Under the pieces are notes generated by a model. The model had not been told where the DNA came from and did no database searches. It saw only the letters and a program-made list of their open reading frames with translations. Below are positions 21,601-34,685 of a stretch of DNA of 64,000 nucleotides, piece by piece; within the stretch, counting starts at the first letter, position 1, and every line of letters starts with the position of its first letter. Source of the stretch: Crocodylus rhombifer (Eukaryota > Chordata > Crocodylia > Crocodylidae); NCBI GenBank assembly GCA_038503035.1, contig JAVSML010001072.1, forward strand, positions 248,001 to 312,000, written 5' to 3'. The translations under genes were made by a program, and so were the position numbers.

Positions 21601-24600
21601 GACTGGAATCTATGCTGGCTCTGAGGGTTCTCAGGGTCTTGCCAGTAACTGAATGGGTCGTGTCGCTGGCATGCTCAGTTTCTTTTTGAACCACTCAGTT
21701 CACAACAGGGCATCCTGAGATCCTACCACCCACTTCCTTTCCCCTGCTCTGCTCAACATCTACATGAGACCCTGTTGGCATAAAGCCAGTTCATCCCCCA
21801 TAGCTTCTCTTCTCCTCCGCCTCCCCGACAGCGTTCTCAAGCACGGACCTTGGCCTCAACCCCCAGCTGCCTATGCCAGCATGCCCCTTGCCTACTTTGT
21901 ACAGTCCCTCTACTACCCAGCCACCTCGTCGAGGACGCTGCTGCTCGGTGCTTGCTGCTGCTCATCTTTAAGATGCAGACGCTAGGGGTGGGGCTGACTA
22001 CAGCAGTGCTGCCGAGAGCCCTGCACATGCTCAGCAAGATGCATGTTTCCCCAAAGAGCTCACAACCTCGTCCTCTGCACGTGGTTATGCTGGCATGAGA
22101 GGCATTTATGGAGGGCTGCTGAACTATAGCCTGTCGGGAAAATAAGGATGGTGGAAGAGAATTAAGAAGGGGAGAAGTTCTTGTATTTTGACCACCCTTG
22201 GGAATTCCCTTTGCCGCTCCTTCCACCTGGTTTAATGCCATAGGGTGTGGGACCATCTTGACATTACATAGATGAGAGGAGATTTTTCAAAAAGCAAGTC
22301 CCACCTGCCATGGCTCTAGCCCTCCCCACAGGGTGAGGACTTGCCCAGAAGAGCTGGACTGATCTGTATCATCCCTGCCGGATGCTTTCTGGCCCATCTG
22401 GGCTTGGTTGCATCTTATCAGACAGGAACACTGTGCAGCACCCCAACTTTCACAACAATCCTAAAAAACGGGAAGCCACCAGTAATGCCAACCCGTTTCA
22501 ATGCTATTCCTTTTGAACTGTGACATCATCAGTACTGGCCGAGCCTTCCTCTCTCTCAAGAAGGGACAATCCCTGCCGCGCAGATTCGAAGCAAAGAGCA
22601 GTTATTGGAAGAGGAAGCTAAGAAAGGGAACAGACTGAACTCAAAGCACCCCTATGCAGAGGCAGGCCTGGGCATAGCTTGGGAACCAGACGCTCTGGAG
22701 AGAAGAGAGCCAGTGTGCACTAGAGGGTGTAAAATGCCACCTCACGCCTTTATTCTGTGGTCAGGGCTGAAGACAGCACCCATATAAACTAGGACTGAGG
22801 CTGACTGGACTGAGCTGCACTTCTGGACCGGAAATGGACAGTTCCTATTCAGGGAAACAGCACGTGCACAGTGGACGAAGAAGGAGCATCTTGCGGACGC
22901 CCCTGTCTGTGCTCAAGGAAATAAATTCATGTAATTTGAATAGCAAGTTTCACAGTGAAATACAAATAATCTAGACTGGCCAAAGCGTATAGATAAGATA
23001 AATGACGCCAAAAAGAAATTACAGGCTTATCAATATTTGAAATAAGTTAACCTTAAATTCACGAAGTCCTAACATCTTAACAGCCTCTAACAGGTAGCCA
23101 GCCTGTGAGGGAAAAAGACTCTTACTTAGATGTCAAAGAATGCGCATTTAAAAAGTACTGATTTTGTTTGGTGGCAGACAAACCAAAGTTCAAGGCTGAA
23201 AAGCAAAATGCTGAAGTGGCTTGGAATTTTCTACTCAGTTACCTGACCCAGTTCCCAAAGCTTGCTAAATAAGGCTGTCAAATCTAGAAATGTGCCTGAC
23301 AGCAATATAGATTATGATATCATCTATGAACTCTGAAGTGGTAATAAATCATACTTTGCTTGTTGTTCAAAATTCCTATTTTAATGACATGTTTAAACTA
23401 GACCTTGCCCTAAACACAATCTAACGGGTATATAAACCACTAAATGAATTTTAAGTGACCTTGATATGTTGTCTTCTGATCAGTCTTTCTTCCCCTTATT
23501 TTGAATTTTCGTTACCAATGCAAATGCCAGTGTCTCTCACCTCTGCTTCTCTTAACCAAACTCAGGTCAAGCAGAAGTCACAGCATGCTACCATTACAGA
23601 CCATGCTACCATGTAGTCTATAAACCACACAAACCAAAATAAAATTATGGCAACACATCCAAAACATGATCAGGACATCCTAAGTTCCAGAAGGGAATTC
23701 AGCAAGTGTTTGGCATAGCAAAGAGCACACACAAGCCACAGCTTTTGACAAAACAAGGGAATTCATTCAGCTTGGGACACTAACCCTGAGGCAAATGATT
23801 CAGGCAAGAGACACAACAGCAAAATCAGCCTTCCACCTTGAGTAGACAAGGCCCGGCAGAATCAAAGCAGCAAAGCTGCTAAATGCTGTTTGTGAGATCT
23901 CTTTCAAATGTGTCACATCAGGAAGCAGATATAACAATACACCCAGCACAGCAGCTGCCTGCAAGAGTGTCTGTTGCACAGAAAGAGGGGAAGTGGAAAA
24001 GGCAAGGATTGTTGCTACAACCAGATCTCAAGCTGGATAACTCCCCACAAAGTAAATCTGCCTCGACCCAAGCAACTTGCAGAAAGTACTAACAGAAGCT
24101 CACCAAATTTTTGATACTGAATGCTTACTTCTCTTGGCAGAACCAAGCATTCTTTGTGCATTTTGTGTTAATGCCTCAGACTGGCAAAAGAAGCAGGATA
24201 AAGAAAGAGTTTTCTCTCCCCATTTTGGACACCAGGAAGGAGACACAAATGTCAAAGGATGCCACCTGGGATCAAACCTGCAGCAGAATATTAATGGTTC
24301 TAGTAAGACAAGTAGCCAGGACACTGTGGGAATCAGTGTCACAGCTGATAATATTCTGGTGCTGAGTCATGCAGACCGCATGAGAGAAGCCATCTGTCTG
24401 CAGGGAAAACCAGGGAAGTGAATCTAAAACTTAGAAGGCAAGATGAAATTGCAGTGCCATGTGTGGGATGCTGGCTAACCTCCCAAGGCCACAAGATGAT
24501 CCCAAGATGGTAATCACAAAACTGCAGGTGTTGACACAAAGTCTACTAGACTAGTTCAGAGAATATCAGGATTTATAAATTGGCAAAAATGTCTTCCGAT

Positions 24601-27600
24601 CCTCTTAAATGTGTGACAACTGCTGAGGTTATTTCCACGCAAAGATGAACTAAGAATGTAGTTACTTCAACATGATGCATTCCTTACATACGTAAGGAAG
24701 TCAGAACTATTGCAAGGTGAATAGAGAAACAACAGTATAACATCAACCCAGCAAAAAGTGAGACATAACATGGCTCTTACAAAAGAGGAAATCAGCTGTC
24801 ATCAAAAGGTTACCAAAACCAGAGGGGGAAAAAAGCCCAAAAAAACAACCCCAAATGAGAAAGGAAAAACTCATGTTACATCTGCACGTGGATAATTTGA
24901 CCAGCCTACTGAAGAGCAGGATGCCATTCAAATCAAAGTGACAATATACCACCACAGTGTTTAAAAATGGCATTTTGTGGCTGTCAGCACCAACTTCAGT
25001 ATCTGTAGCTAAAACAATGCTACTGCTCAGATGAGCACAAGAAAGGGACTCAAATGTGCACAATCCTTGCCTTATTCAGGGCACAAGGAAAATTTGGCCA
25101 GAACAAAAATGCAAAAGATTTTTATCCTGAGAGAAATAACAAGACAGAAATGGGAAGCGGCCATTATTATGTGTCCGGTCTGGAACACACAATCCACCAA
25201 AAGTGACAAGTGCTCTCCAGCAACATCCTGCAAGGATAGCCAGACAGCAACGGAGAAGCACTGCCTCTTAAATATTACTGATACAAGCAAAGCATCCATC
25301 ATAGCTTCAAAGACAGTTGAATTTAATCCCTTGATCACTGAGAACAGAAATTCTCCACAGAATACCACGAGAGCACTTCCAGAACATCTCTGGAAAGCCA
25401 GAAACACCGTACACTGACCAGACATCCCATCACCTTGGTGAGTAGTTGTCATACACGTATGGAAATTCTGGCTAAGCAGCAAAAAGATGGTAAAGGTACA
25501 GAGTTTCCAACATATTTTTTAAACAAACAGGAAATGGGCATTTTTAACCACAAACTACTTCATTGTTATAATCTGCTGGGCAGATTCTCAGAACTAAAGA
25601 GACTATCAGATATTACTACAGCATCTTTCCAGATATGAAAATGAAATATTTGAGTAGGCCTGGCACCTGAATCTTGTGATATTTCTGACAGTACGCTCAG
25701 AAAAGAGGCACAGAAAAGAGGCACAGCTGACCTGGTCGTTTAAATTGCTGTGCCTCCATTAAAGAAAGCTGCAACAAGCAAATAAAACATATGGCAAACT
25801 CCTCTGGAAAGGAAAGAAACACACACCCATACAAGTCATTAGTAGCAACCTGGCAGTGCTATGACTGGCAGAAGGGAGAGGGTTAAGGAAGGATGCACAA
25901 AGGCTGAAGCTATTATAGCAAACAAACAGTTCTCCTGGGATGACAGTCAGGAGATCCTATCGGAACCAAACTATTTCCTGGAGAGCAATCATAGTTAAAA
26001 AAATCATGAGCTTAGGAGGCAGATTTGTGTTTTCAGCTGATGAATCCTCATTCAGAAGCAAGCCAGGGCCTGGATACGCATGTCACTGAAACCATACATG
26101 CCAAAAACGCAGCTGTAGGAGATGGTGACAGACTCCCCTGCAACTTCATCAGTCGGGCTCAGAAAAAACAGACTAATGAGCAACCAAGAGCTACGGGAAA
26201 AGATCAGGAGTCCCAGCTGTCATCACGAGACAGACTTGTACTTGCGCCAGCAACAAATGCTGGCAAGGTGTACACAAAGACTGTAATAAAGGCAGAAACT
26301 GCACTCTCACAGACCCCGAGGAAACTCAGCAGGTAGTTTAAATGTTAATTATCTATGATGGAAAGGGTCATTATTAAGGCACACATGAGGCTATACACAT
26401 TCCCGGGGTACAACGGAAGGTTCAATATACTATAGGATTCAGATTTAATGTTGCTAGGAACAAATGCCTCCAAAGGGCTATAACAATAAGTAAATTTGTA
26501 TTACTTATTAATAAAGTAATATTATTAATTTGCTTTTTAGCAATATTATTAATGCTAAGCACCAAGGCAAAGGCAGAACTAAACAAAGACTACTCAGAGC
26601 TCTGTTCTCTTCCTCAGATCTTTGCTAAAGAAGGCAAGCAATTCCATGCCCATGCAGTCGTTCCAACAAGCTGCATGCAAGAAGAAAGCCTGACCTATCT
26701 GGCATCAGACCCTGAGTCAGCCAGTGATACAAAATCCTCAGTCCTCTGGATTTTGACCTGCACATCCTAATCATAGGCACCAGAGATACCTGGCACTTGG
26801 CCCCGCTCAAGGTTGCACCCAACTCAAGACCCTGGGCTGCAGCACAGAGAGGACCAGCTCTGAGGCATGACTCTGCCGGGGCACATCAGGCAAGGATTCT
26901 GGGCAACTGGTGCAATAATACTGACTCCCTTGAAGATCCTGGTCCCCAAAAGCAGGGTAGCCCCAGAGCTGACATGGATCCCCAGAGACAGGTGGTCCCA
27001 GGGCAGCTCTGACAAGGTGCAGAACTAGGACCACTCTCTGTACTTCACAGGGTGGAAGGATGGTCAAAGCCAGGTCTCTGTCCTTCCCCCACCCTGGTCC
27101 ATGCTGCACCAAGGCCCCTGCCCCACAAGCTCACCTGAGTGTTCCACATTGACTTGTGGCTTAAGCCTGCTCCACATCTCCTGCCTCATCTGGGGAACCT
27201 TTACACTGGAGGTCCGTTTCCCAGAGGCAGAAAAGCAGTCATCCACCTCCTCACTCTGGGGAAGAGGGGATGGGAAAGGAAGGAAAGAAAGAAAAAGTGG
27301 AAGGAGGAAAAGGGAGTGGGAAAACAGGACGGAAGGGAGGAAAGTCTCAGCTGCAGGGAGGTGAACTGTGCAGGACTTTGCCCCTGGGAAGGCAGGGCTG
27401 GCTCCCTGGCTCTCTGTTGAAGGCAGAGAGCCAAATTCCTAGGGCACTTTCAGAAGCAAGCCAAGGACACTGTGTATTGAGCTTCCTGCCAAAGCAGCTC
27501 TGACCAGTCCGGTTTTACATGCAGTGCCCTATGGACGGTGGCTCTGTGGACAACTGCCATCCAGCTGGGGGGTGACAGCAGGTGGAGGGAGGGACAGCTT

Positions 27601-27780
27601 TGCTCTGAGGCGCTTCTTTACGTCCTGGTTGACTACAGGACCTGGGAGCAGCTGAGCTGCCCCGCTCATTGAGACTCCCCTTTGCTCCAAGGACTCTGCT
27701 AGCAGCACTGGACTGAGCAGGGACAAAGCAGAGTGGCCAGGGGGCAAGCATGAGCGTCCAGACCCCTCCTGCGTCCTGGG
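18660..27780. other. Long stretch upstream of the first visible BCO2 exon; no coding exon identified
   Basis: Intron 1 of BCO2 or its upstream region. Apart from the fold-back element at 18.9-19.1 kb I recognise nothing. Short open frames occur on both strands but have no family match and no clear splice-site pair. The missing first BCO2 exon (a mitochondrial presequence ending in phase 1) should be here or near the CpG island at 28 kb. Confidence 0.45.
18941..19125. repeat. Fold-back (long inverted repeat) element
   Basis: Two arms of about 64 bp, roughly 95% complementary: 18941-19006 and 19061-19125. They share TTTGGGTAAATCTGATATCT and continue through GAGACCAACTCAA. The loop holds a second small palindrome (GGGTATAAATACCC). 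Beyond the right arm is CCAACACAGCTACAACCTAT, the usual flank of a repeat family common in reptile genomes. Confidence 0.8.
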
Positions 27781-27789
27781 CTGTACCCT

Positions 27790-28180
27790 GCGCCCTGTCA
27801 GATGGATCTGCAGGGACCTGGGGGCTCCTCACATCTGCACACGGGGCGGGGGGGACGAGCCTGGCAACCCCGGGCCGGCTCCGGCGGGGGGTCGCGACCT
27901 GCGCGCCCTCGGGACGGGGGGAGCGCCCGGGGCGCGGGGCGGGCGCGGAGAGCGCGGAGCGGCGGCGGCGCGGCCCCGGCGCTTGATGGGAGGCCGGCGC
28001 TGGCGGCCCGCCCGCAGGCGGGGAGAGCCAGCTGCGACTCGGGAGAGCAGCCGAGCGAAGCGGCTTGCGCCGGCAGCAGGCCCGGGCCCGGGCTGTGCCG
28101 GTCCGTGCCCGCAAGGGGCGGCGGCTGGCTGAGAGCTGCAAGCCAGGGAGGTGGCGGGGTTTCCGGGCAGCCCCGACAAA
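27790..28180. promoter_or_regulatory. CpG island, candidate BCO2 promoter
   Basis: Very GC- and CpG-rich segment between the 3' end of TEX12 and BCO2, both on the minus strand. In human BCO2 starts shortly after TEX12, so this is where its promoter is expected. Long open frames in it (up to 269 codons) follow from the lack of AT-rich stops and match nothing. Assignment rests on position only. Confidence 0.4.
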
Positions 28181-28199
28181 GAAAAGCTGTTCCCTCCCC

Positions 28200-30365
28200 C
28201 CCCCACACACACACTTTGCAGATCTCTTCCCCTTGGTCTCAACCGTGACCTTGCTCAGGAGGCTTTTCTGGCTGGCCCCCTTGCCCCTGAGAGTGGCAGC
28301 GCATGGTCCCAGGCTGGACCACACTCGGGAGCCCAGGCCGCTTCGAAAACCAAGTCAGGCCCTGCACGGCTGTCTCAGCACTGGGCTCGAGGGCCCGGAC
28401 ACTGCTGGCTCACCGCTCAGTCCGGAGCCCGATGCCAGCCTTCCTGCCACGTAGCCAGCTCGCTGCCCCTGGCAGCCGGGCCGCGGGAGCTATCCATCCT
28501 CCCGTCGGGAACCACAGACCCACCTGTCTCACGGACCAGCTGCTTAGCCAGGTGAAAGGCAGCCTTTCAACCTCTGCCACCCTGCAAAGCCAGGCCCACC
28601 GCTGCTGCCCCAGCAGTCCCACTGGTGAACTTACTGTCTGGACTTTTCCCATTCGAGTCCATCCCAGCAGCAAGCTCCACCACCCTCCTTTGCACTCCTG
28701 CATCAGTCCCCAGGGAACTTTTCTTAGCCAAATCTCTGGGCTTATTGGATGAGACGACAAGCCTACAGCCTGCGAATAGCAACAAGGAAACCAGCAGTGG
28801 GCATCCCCACCTCTGATCACATCACACCACAGGAGGAGCAGCACTGTAACCTGGAAAGCACCAACTGCTGAAAGGCTTGAGGCCTTCCACAGAAAGCCTG
28901 AAAATATCTAGCCCTGTTCTGCCAGTGCCCTTTGGGCAGCAGTTGCTTGGAGAACAGGAGCGGTGCGAAATCAAGGGACTCTTGGTGCCTCAGGGGCAGC
29001 CCCTCTCAGAGGTCAAGAGAGGCCCAGGCCACTTCCATTTTTTGAGGCTCCTGGTATATTAAAAAAATATTAATTCATAGTGCACTACAGGCGGTATGGC
29101 CCGGTAATGGGACACAAGTTTAAAGTTGTATGATGAATGTCTTCTTCTGTCAGTGTATATCTGTGTCTGTATGTATAACCTCATTTGGAGATAACGTCAA
29201 AAGTCTAAATCTGAGGCCCTCCACGAATGTGAGGCCCAGGCCAAATGACCCTCCTCGTCCCCCCTCTCCCCCCAGCCATGATAGGCCCTGCTCAGGAGAC
29301 CTGCCACTTTGCTGTACATTCACGGCTGGTCTAACTAAAACCATGCCATCAGCTCCCCTGTGACACATGTTCTCCTCTTCCCCTCTGAGCTCTCTAATTG
29401 TTCCTTAAGCATGTCCTTCAAGGGATCCTCTGTACACCTCACCTGCTTCTAGCTCTCTGCCTCAGCCCCCTGCTCTTCCCCTCTGAATAACCACCTCCAC
29501 AAACACGCATCTGAATACCATCCCCACGCAGCTGTCTCTCAGCTGAGTCTCTTAATTCAGCTCCTGTCCAAAGTAGGACCCTGGCTTGGGTAGAGTTGCA
29601 ATTTTAGATGCAAAGTGCAAGTTGAAGTGCAAGTGGGTGTAGCACAAGCTTTCAGGGGCTGGAACTCATTTCATCACATGCTGTAATGGGGAACACAGTT
29701 TTTAACCAATAAAGGCACTTATTGCAGGTTTTTTTCCAACAGAGAAAAAAATGAAAAGCTTGATTAGTCAGTTCTTCCATTGCTGAAAAAGACTTCTATA
29801 ATAGCAAGAAAGAAGAAGGGAAGAACCATTGATTAAAACCTTTCATTCAAGAAAATAAAAACATTGAATATGTTATTATTTAAAGCTAGATTTCCAGAAA
29901 ATTAGTTTGTTTTTTAATTAAAGCTGATCGTGCTTCTTAAAAGCAGCTACTCCATGTACATAGGAAAGGGATAAAAGTTTTGTTCCTCTTTAGATAAAAT
30001 GACTGCTGCTTTAATTCAATGTATTTTCTATACAGTTACTAGAGCAACATACAATTAGAAATGCATTATAAATGGCTATTTCAAAATTTGGGTATTGTTT
30101 AAAGGGCTCTTGCAAATAAACATGGAAGTTTTTTATTCAATCCATTTAGTTATGCGGCATATCACTTATTACTGCAGCTTATTCACTGCAGACACTGCTA
30201 GTGAATTTACTTTCAGCCTCTTTTTGAACTATAAAATGCACTCCCTAAAAGACAGCTCTGAAGCTCAGTAAAATGTGTTGCAGCTGTGTGCATCTTTGAT
30301 AGCACTGTTTTTGTCCAATATCTTATGTACATGAAGCAATCTGGCTGCAAAGAAACAACTTACAC
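28200..30365. other. Intergenic DNA, no feature recognised
   Basis: Ordinary sequence between the CpG island and a CR1 copy. The AT-rich part after 29.7 kb has no open frame of note. Confidence 0.5.
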
Positions 30366-30369
30366 AAAA

Positions 30370-31130
30370 CTTCCGTGAATTAGATCTAGACAGGCTGGGA
30401 AAGTGGGCAGAGAGCAACAGGATGCAATTCAGTATGTACAAGTGCAAGGTGCTGCATCTAGGGAGGAAGAAATGCCATCATACCTACAGGCTGGGGGGAT
30501 GACCTTCTCAGCTCTACTGAGGCAGAAAAAGATCTTGGAGTCACTGTTGACTCCAGGATGAACATGAGTTGCCAATGTGATGAAGCAGTCGGCAGAGCCA
30601 GTCGTACCTTGTTGTGCATGTACAGGCGCTTCACAAACAGGTCCAGGGAAGTGATTCTCCCCTCTATGCAGCACTGGTCAGGCTGCAGCTGGAGTATTGT
30701 GTCCAGTTCTGGGTGCCGCAGTTCAAGCAGGATGCGGACAACCTGGAGAGAGTCCAAGGAAGGGCCACTCACCTGCTTAGAGGCCTGCAGGGAAGGCCCT
30801 CTGAGGAAAGGCTAAGGGACCTTAACCTCTTGAGCCTTTCCAAGAGAAGGCTGAGAGAAGACCTTGTGGCAGCGTGCAAATTCATAAGGGGAGAGCAACA
30901 TGAAGTAGGCAATGATCTGTTCACCAGGGCACCCCCTGAAATGACAAGGAACAATGGCCATAACCTATTAGAGAGAAGGTTTTGGGCTGGACTTGCTCTT
31001 CACGGTCAGGGTTGCCAGAATCTGGAATGGGCTCCCAAGGGAGGTGGAGCTTACCCCATCCTTGGGGGACTTCAAAAGGAGACTGGACAGGCACCTGGCT
31101 GGGACCAAAAGTCCTCAGTTGCTAGGTCTC
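30370..31130 (+). mobile_element. CR1 LINE fragment, plus strand
   Basis: 3' half of CR1 ORF2: DLDRLGKWAESNRMQFS, then PLYAALVRLQLEYCVQFW, RLRDLNLLSLSKRRLREDL and NNGHNLLERRFWAG. Frames are shifted at least twice. It lies about 375 bp downstream of, and antisense to, the TEX12 stop codon. Confidence 0.85.
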
Positions 31131-31504
31131 CACTTCTATACTCCTCCAGCGATTCACAACACCACAGAATCTAGCAACCAAGGACTCCTTTTAACTTCTT
31201 CTCTACTTCAGAACATTGTAGGGATGGAGACCAAAGGTGCAACCGAAACAATGGTCAGCATGTGATCAATGACAAACTGATGATTTGGTTTTTTAAGAGG
31301 CTCTCAAATACACAGAAATCTTTAGCTCGTTTCTGTATTTCAAGAAATTATATTGCTTCCAAAGGTGTTGAAAGTTTCCTCAATTTTTAAAAATATTTAC
31401 CAAAAAGCCAAACACATATGAAGCTTTCATTAACATGTGTTCTGGTGCATAACACCATACGTGCAGAAGAGTCTGTTCAACTTATTTGTCAAGCGAAATC
31501 CATT

Positions 31505-31649
31505 TTAACTTTTCAGAGTATTTGCTATCACTGCGAACCTGTCTCTCAGACTCTCCCTTTTCTGCTTCAGGTGATTTTCCATGGTCCTCGCTTCTTTCAA
31601 AATTCCATCAAGCTCTTGTACATATGCAGCATCCATCGCTGCTCTCTCA
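31505..31649 (-). CDS. TEX12: TEX12 terminal coding exon
   Basis: Acceptor TTCCAATTCAG. Forty-seven codons, from [20 protein letters not shown] through [13 protein letters not shown] to NTLKS, and a TAA stop (31507-31505). Confidence 0.95.
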
Positions 31650-32527
31650 CTGAATTGGAAAAAATTCTCAAATTAAAATACTCAAACTTTAACTCTCAAC
31701 CACTGCTTGTATTTGGATTCACTTTAATGGCTTAGAAATCTGTTATCTATCAGCCAACACAGTCTGACAAATCAGGCTGTTAAGTCCACAAACAAAACCA
31801 AGGGTTTTGGCATTTCAGGATTTATTTGATCTTTCCCTTTCTTGACACTGCATGTGTACACTCTGGTACTCAGTTTAGACTGGTGCTTGGCACATGTTCT
31901 TAGACAAATTAGAAAAAATAAAAAACCCTGCAGAAATTTACATTTTCCTTCACTAAGAAGTCGCCAAGCATAGTTCCTTTCATTTAACTTTGGCTCCATA
32001 GCAATTTTCCTGAATGCACTATTCTCAAAAACACTGACATCTATCAGAAGTATGGAACTTTTGTCACTCTTTCCTTAATACATCTCGCACACCTGAAAGT
32101 ACAAGATCATCAAAATATGTTGCCTCCTTCACCAGAGATCAAGGTTGACAAATATTTAGAACACTTTTGGCCTAGCTAAGAAACAAGATTTTCTAAGATT
32201 ATGTACTTTTTACATACTAAAAATAATTCATGTAAAAATACACACTTGCCTTAAAATGTAGGCGTATTTTGACAACAGGCTATTGATTTCCTTCCCCATG
32301 TCTGTTAATGCAAAAATTTAATTAAAAAGAGTGAATGCATTTTATTAATTCCAACATCTAATTCATTAATAATTGCATTTCTGAAAAAAAATCCTGTAAA
32401 TGTTTAATACGTCACCATTTAAAACCTTTTCCAGCACATCTGCTTTGTAAAGTGAGTGAGAACTCTCAGAAAGAGCTGGGTCTGGTTTTTCAAGGCAGGA
32501 TAACTGAGGACTTCCTGATGTTTCCTT
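31505..32527 (-). CDS. TEX12: TEX12, synaptonemal complex central element protein (first coding exon not found)
   Basis: TEX12 forms coiled-coil complexes with SYCE2 that build the synaptonemal complex central element in meiotic prophase. Three exons join in phase (32527-32416, 32301-32250, 31649-31505) and give 102 residues; human TEX12 has 123, so about 20 N-terminal residues are missing. The match runs throughout: [54 protein letters not shown] and the C-terminal [11 protein letters not shown]. The C-terminal two thirds are helical with heptad spacing, as the family requires. Gene order (BCO2 on one side, IL18 divergent on the other) agrees with human. The second intron uses a GC donor. 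The first coding exon must end in phase 0 above 32527; I could not locate it. Confidence 0.93.
32250..32301 (-). CDS. TEX12: TEX12 small internal exon (52 nt)
   Basis: Acceptor CATTAACAG. Sixteen full codons, [16 protein letters not shown], with split codons at both ends. The donor is AAG followed by GCAAGT, a canonical GC-type donor; no GT donor in phase is available. Confidence 0.9.
32416..32527 (-). CDS. TEX12: TEX12 exon with SPQLS and ALSES segments
   Basis: Acceptor CCATTTCTAG, donor GTGACG. Thirty-seven codons plus one base, from [12 protein letters not shown] to ADVLEKVLN. Confidence 0.88.
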
Positions 32528-33069
32528 CTAGAAATGGAACACATGAAAAAATATGTGCCAGTAAGTTCTTTGGACTGAAAAACTTTGCATAGAGTTTTTT
32601 TACAAAGATCTGCATAATCTGTGTATTTTATTGTAAATTAAGGTTGTATAGTTGGGGTTCATAACCGCAAAAGTGCCTAAGTCCTCAGTGTAAAGAGGCC
32701 AAGTGAATGTTAGGTTCTAAAATGGTTTGAATGTATACACTATATACACAAGACTTCATATGCCACCTAGCTGGCACTACCTCCCTGTTAGCAATGACAT
32801 TTTAAAGTTGTCCTTCCTTTTAGAGAGCTGGTTCGGGTGGGTGGATTTGTGGGAATGCATGACATTTCTGGTCTCTTGGCAGTACTCACCCAAGACTTTT
32901 GACTGGATCAGTAAAAAATGTGTTTCTCCCCTACACCAAACTAACCTGCTTTCAGTCGGAGAAAGCCCACACAACATGAAACTCCCTGTGGTTCTGTAAG
33001 TCTTCAAATCATGGGGGGGGGAGGGGGGGGGGAAATCACTCTAGTGGTAAGACATCACAGTGATCTCCA

Positions 33070-33330
33070 GCAGCACAGGTGAGGCGAAACCCCGTTCTTA
33101 CCGCACAGCGGCAGTGTCCTAGGCTCACCGCGCTTGAATGCAAATATGACCGGGGCCAGGGGCGGGGCTGGGGACGGCACGCACCGTACAAGGGGAAAGG
33201 GGCGGTGCTAAGGGGCGGGACTTCTGGTCCCGCCCACCTGTCACACGTGTTGAAGGGCGGTGAGCCGGCATACTGCGAGGGATCAGGAAAGAGCAAACAC
33301 GAAATGGTAACCGCGCTCCCGCCATCCATC
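33070..33330. promoter_or_regulatory. Candidate TEX12 promoter region with GC boxes and an octamer
   Basis: GC-rich segment about 0.6 kb upstream of the first TEX12 exon found. It holds several GC boxes (GGGGCGGGGC near 33160, GGGGCGGGAC near 33214, CCCGCCCACC near 33230), a CACGTG E-box near 33245 and a perfect octamer ATGCAAAT at 33138-33145. On the minus strand, GCGCG/GTGAGC and GTGCG/GTAAGA could be donors of an untranslated first exon. Role inferred from position. Confidence 0.4.
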
Positions 33331-33683
33331 CAAGCTATCGCCCCAACCATAATAAAAACCGCTCACATCCATCTCCTTTCTGCGTTTACTGCTGCTCTCT
33401 TCAGCCGCTCCTGCGTTACTTGTCATTGTTCCCTGCTGAGAAATGTTCGATAAGTGAAGTTTTCTCTGGAAACAAAACTCAGCATGTAACGTAAGTGAGG
33501 GAGCTGTCTAATGCCATACCCTCCCGGGCCTCCGCTGGCCTGAAACCAAAGCAGAAGCCCAAGTGAAACCATGGCAAGAGCAGCAGGCACTTAATGAAGT
33601 GGGAACCGAAGGGACTAGCGAGCCCAGCGCCCATCCGCCCCAGGCTGCCAAGCTCCAGAGTCGTTCCTAGACGGGGATGTGTC

Positions 33684-33965
33684 CACACGTGCGCTTTAAT
33701 ATGCAGTAGCCTAGTTTAACATGCATTAATTAAAACCGTGCCCTTTCACTAATGCCCAGTAAAATAAGCATAATGCACCTTTTTGTAGTTTCATGAATGT
33801 TAGGGTCTGGAAGGGACCTTACAAGATCATTGGGGTACGCCCCAGTGTGGGCAGGAAAGACATCTAGGGTCAGGTGAGGTACTAAAACGGAGGTATTCAA
33901 TCGAATGTGCATTACTAAAAGTGCATTCATGAACGTGTAGATGCACCCCGGGGTGGGCTGAGAAC
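33684..33965. mobile_element. MITE-like inverted-repeat element with nested CR1 tail
   Basis: The left end (GATGTGTCCACACGTGCGC) and the complement of the right end (GGTGCATCTACACGTTCATG) are related and bound about 280 bp. Inside, near 33790-33875, is a CR1 3' end read on the minus strand (GGGTCTGGAAGGGACCTTAC). Confidence 0.5.
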
Positions 33966-34685
33966 AGCATCGTGCCTGCTCAGGGTAATCTGCCCCGAGA
34001 GGCGTGCCACGTAGCTGGTGCCACCAGCAGCCACAGCAAAAGGTCATCATCCCCCTGTCCAGCCACGACACCGAGGAGCTAATGGACCCAGAGCATTGCT
34101 CGCGGTCTCCCTGTGCATTTTCTTCTTCTTTTGCACTTTAATATTAGGATATGTGCACAATTATTTAAATAATTTGATCTATATTATAAATAATATGTAA
34201 ACATATGCACAATCCTGGTTTCGCAACATCTGTTTAAGCGTAATGAGACCCGGCTTTAAAAGTTAAAAGATGTCAAATGCATTAATACTACAAAAACCCA
34301 ACATCGCGGCGCTTCCAACTAAGGCAAACTCCCGCAAGGGCAGCTTGCCACCCCTTCGTTTTCCGCCCCATCCCGTCCCGTCCTTCCGGGCCGGGGGAGC
34401 CCGAAGGGTCTGCAAAGAGGGTGAGCACAGAGCTTGAGGCGAGGATCAGGGCTTGTGAAATGGTGGCGGTGGTCGCCCAAGGGACAGACCCCGGAGACGC
34501 ACGGCGCGGGGCTGCGTTCCCCAGGAGGATTTCACACCCCTGTTTCGCCCCCAAGCCCCACTGCTTGTTCGTGCTGGGAGACGAAGCCAGACGGCTTGAA
34601 AGTACTTCGGGAAGGCGGCCTGAGGAGACGGAGAGCAGCGGGGAAAGGGCCGCCCGCAGCTTCCCGCCCGCGCGCCCCGAGGCGG

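Noticed and set aside
27515..28324. A 269-codon minus-strand open frame at 28 kb
   Set aside because: It lies in a CpG island where stops are rare, is Pro/Arg/Ala/Ser-rich in every frame and matches no family; several overlapping frames on both strands are equally long.
32777..33007. Minus-strand frame with MHSHKSTHPNQLSKRKD as the missing first TEX12 exon
   Set aside because: Its possible donors leave it in phase 1 or 2, while the next exon needs phase 0.
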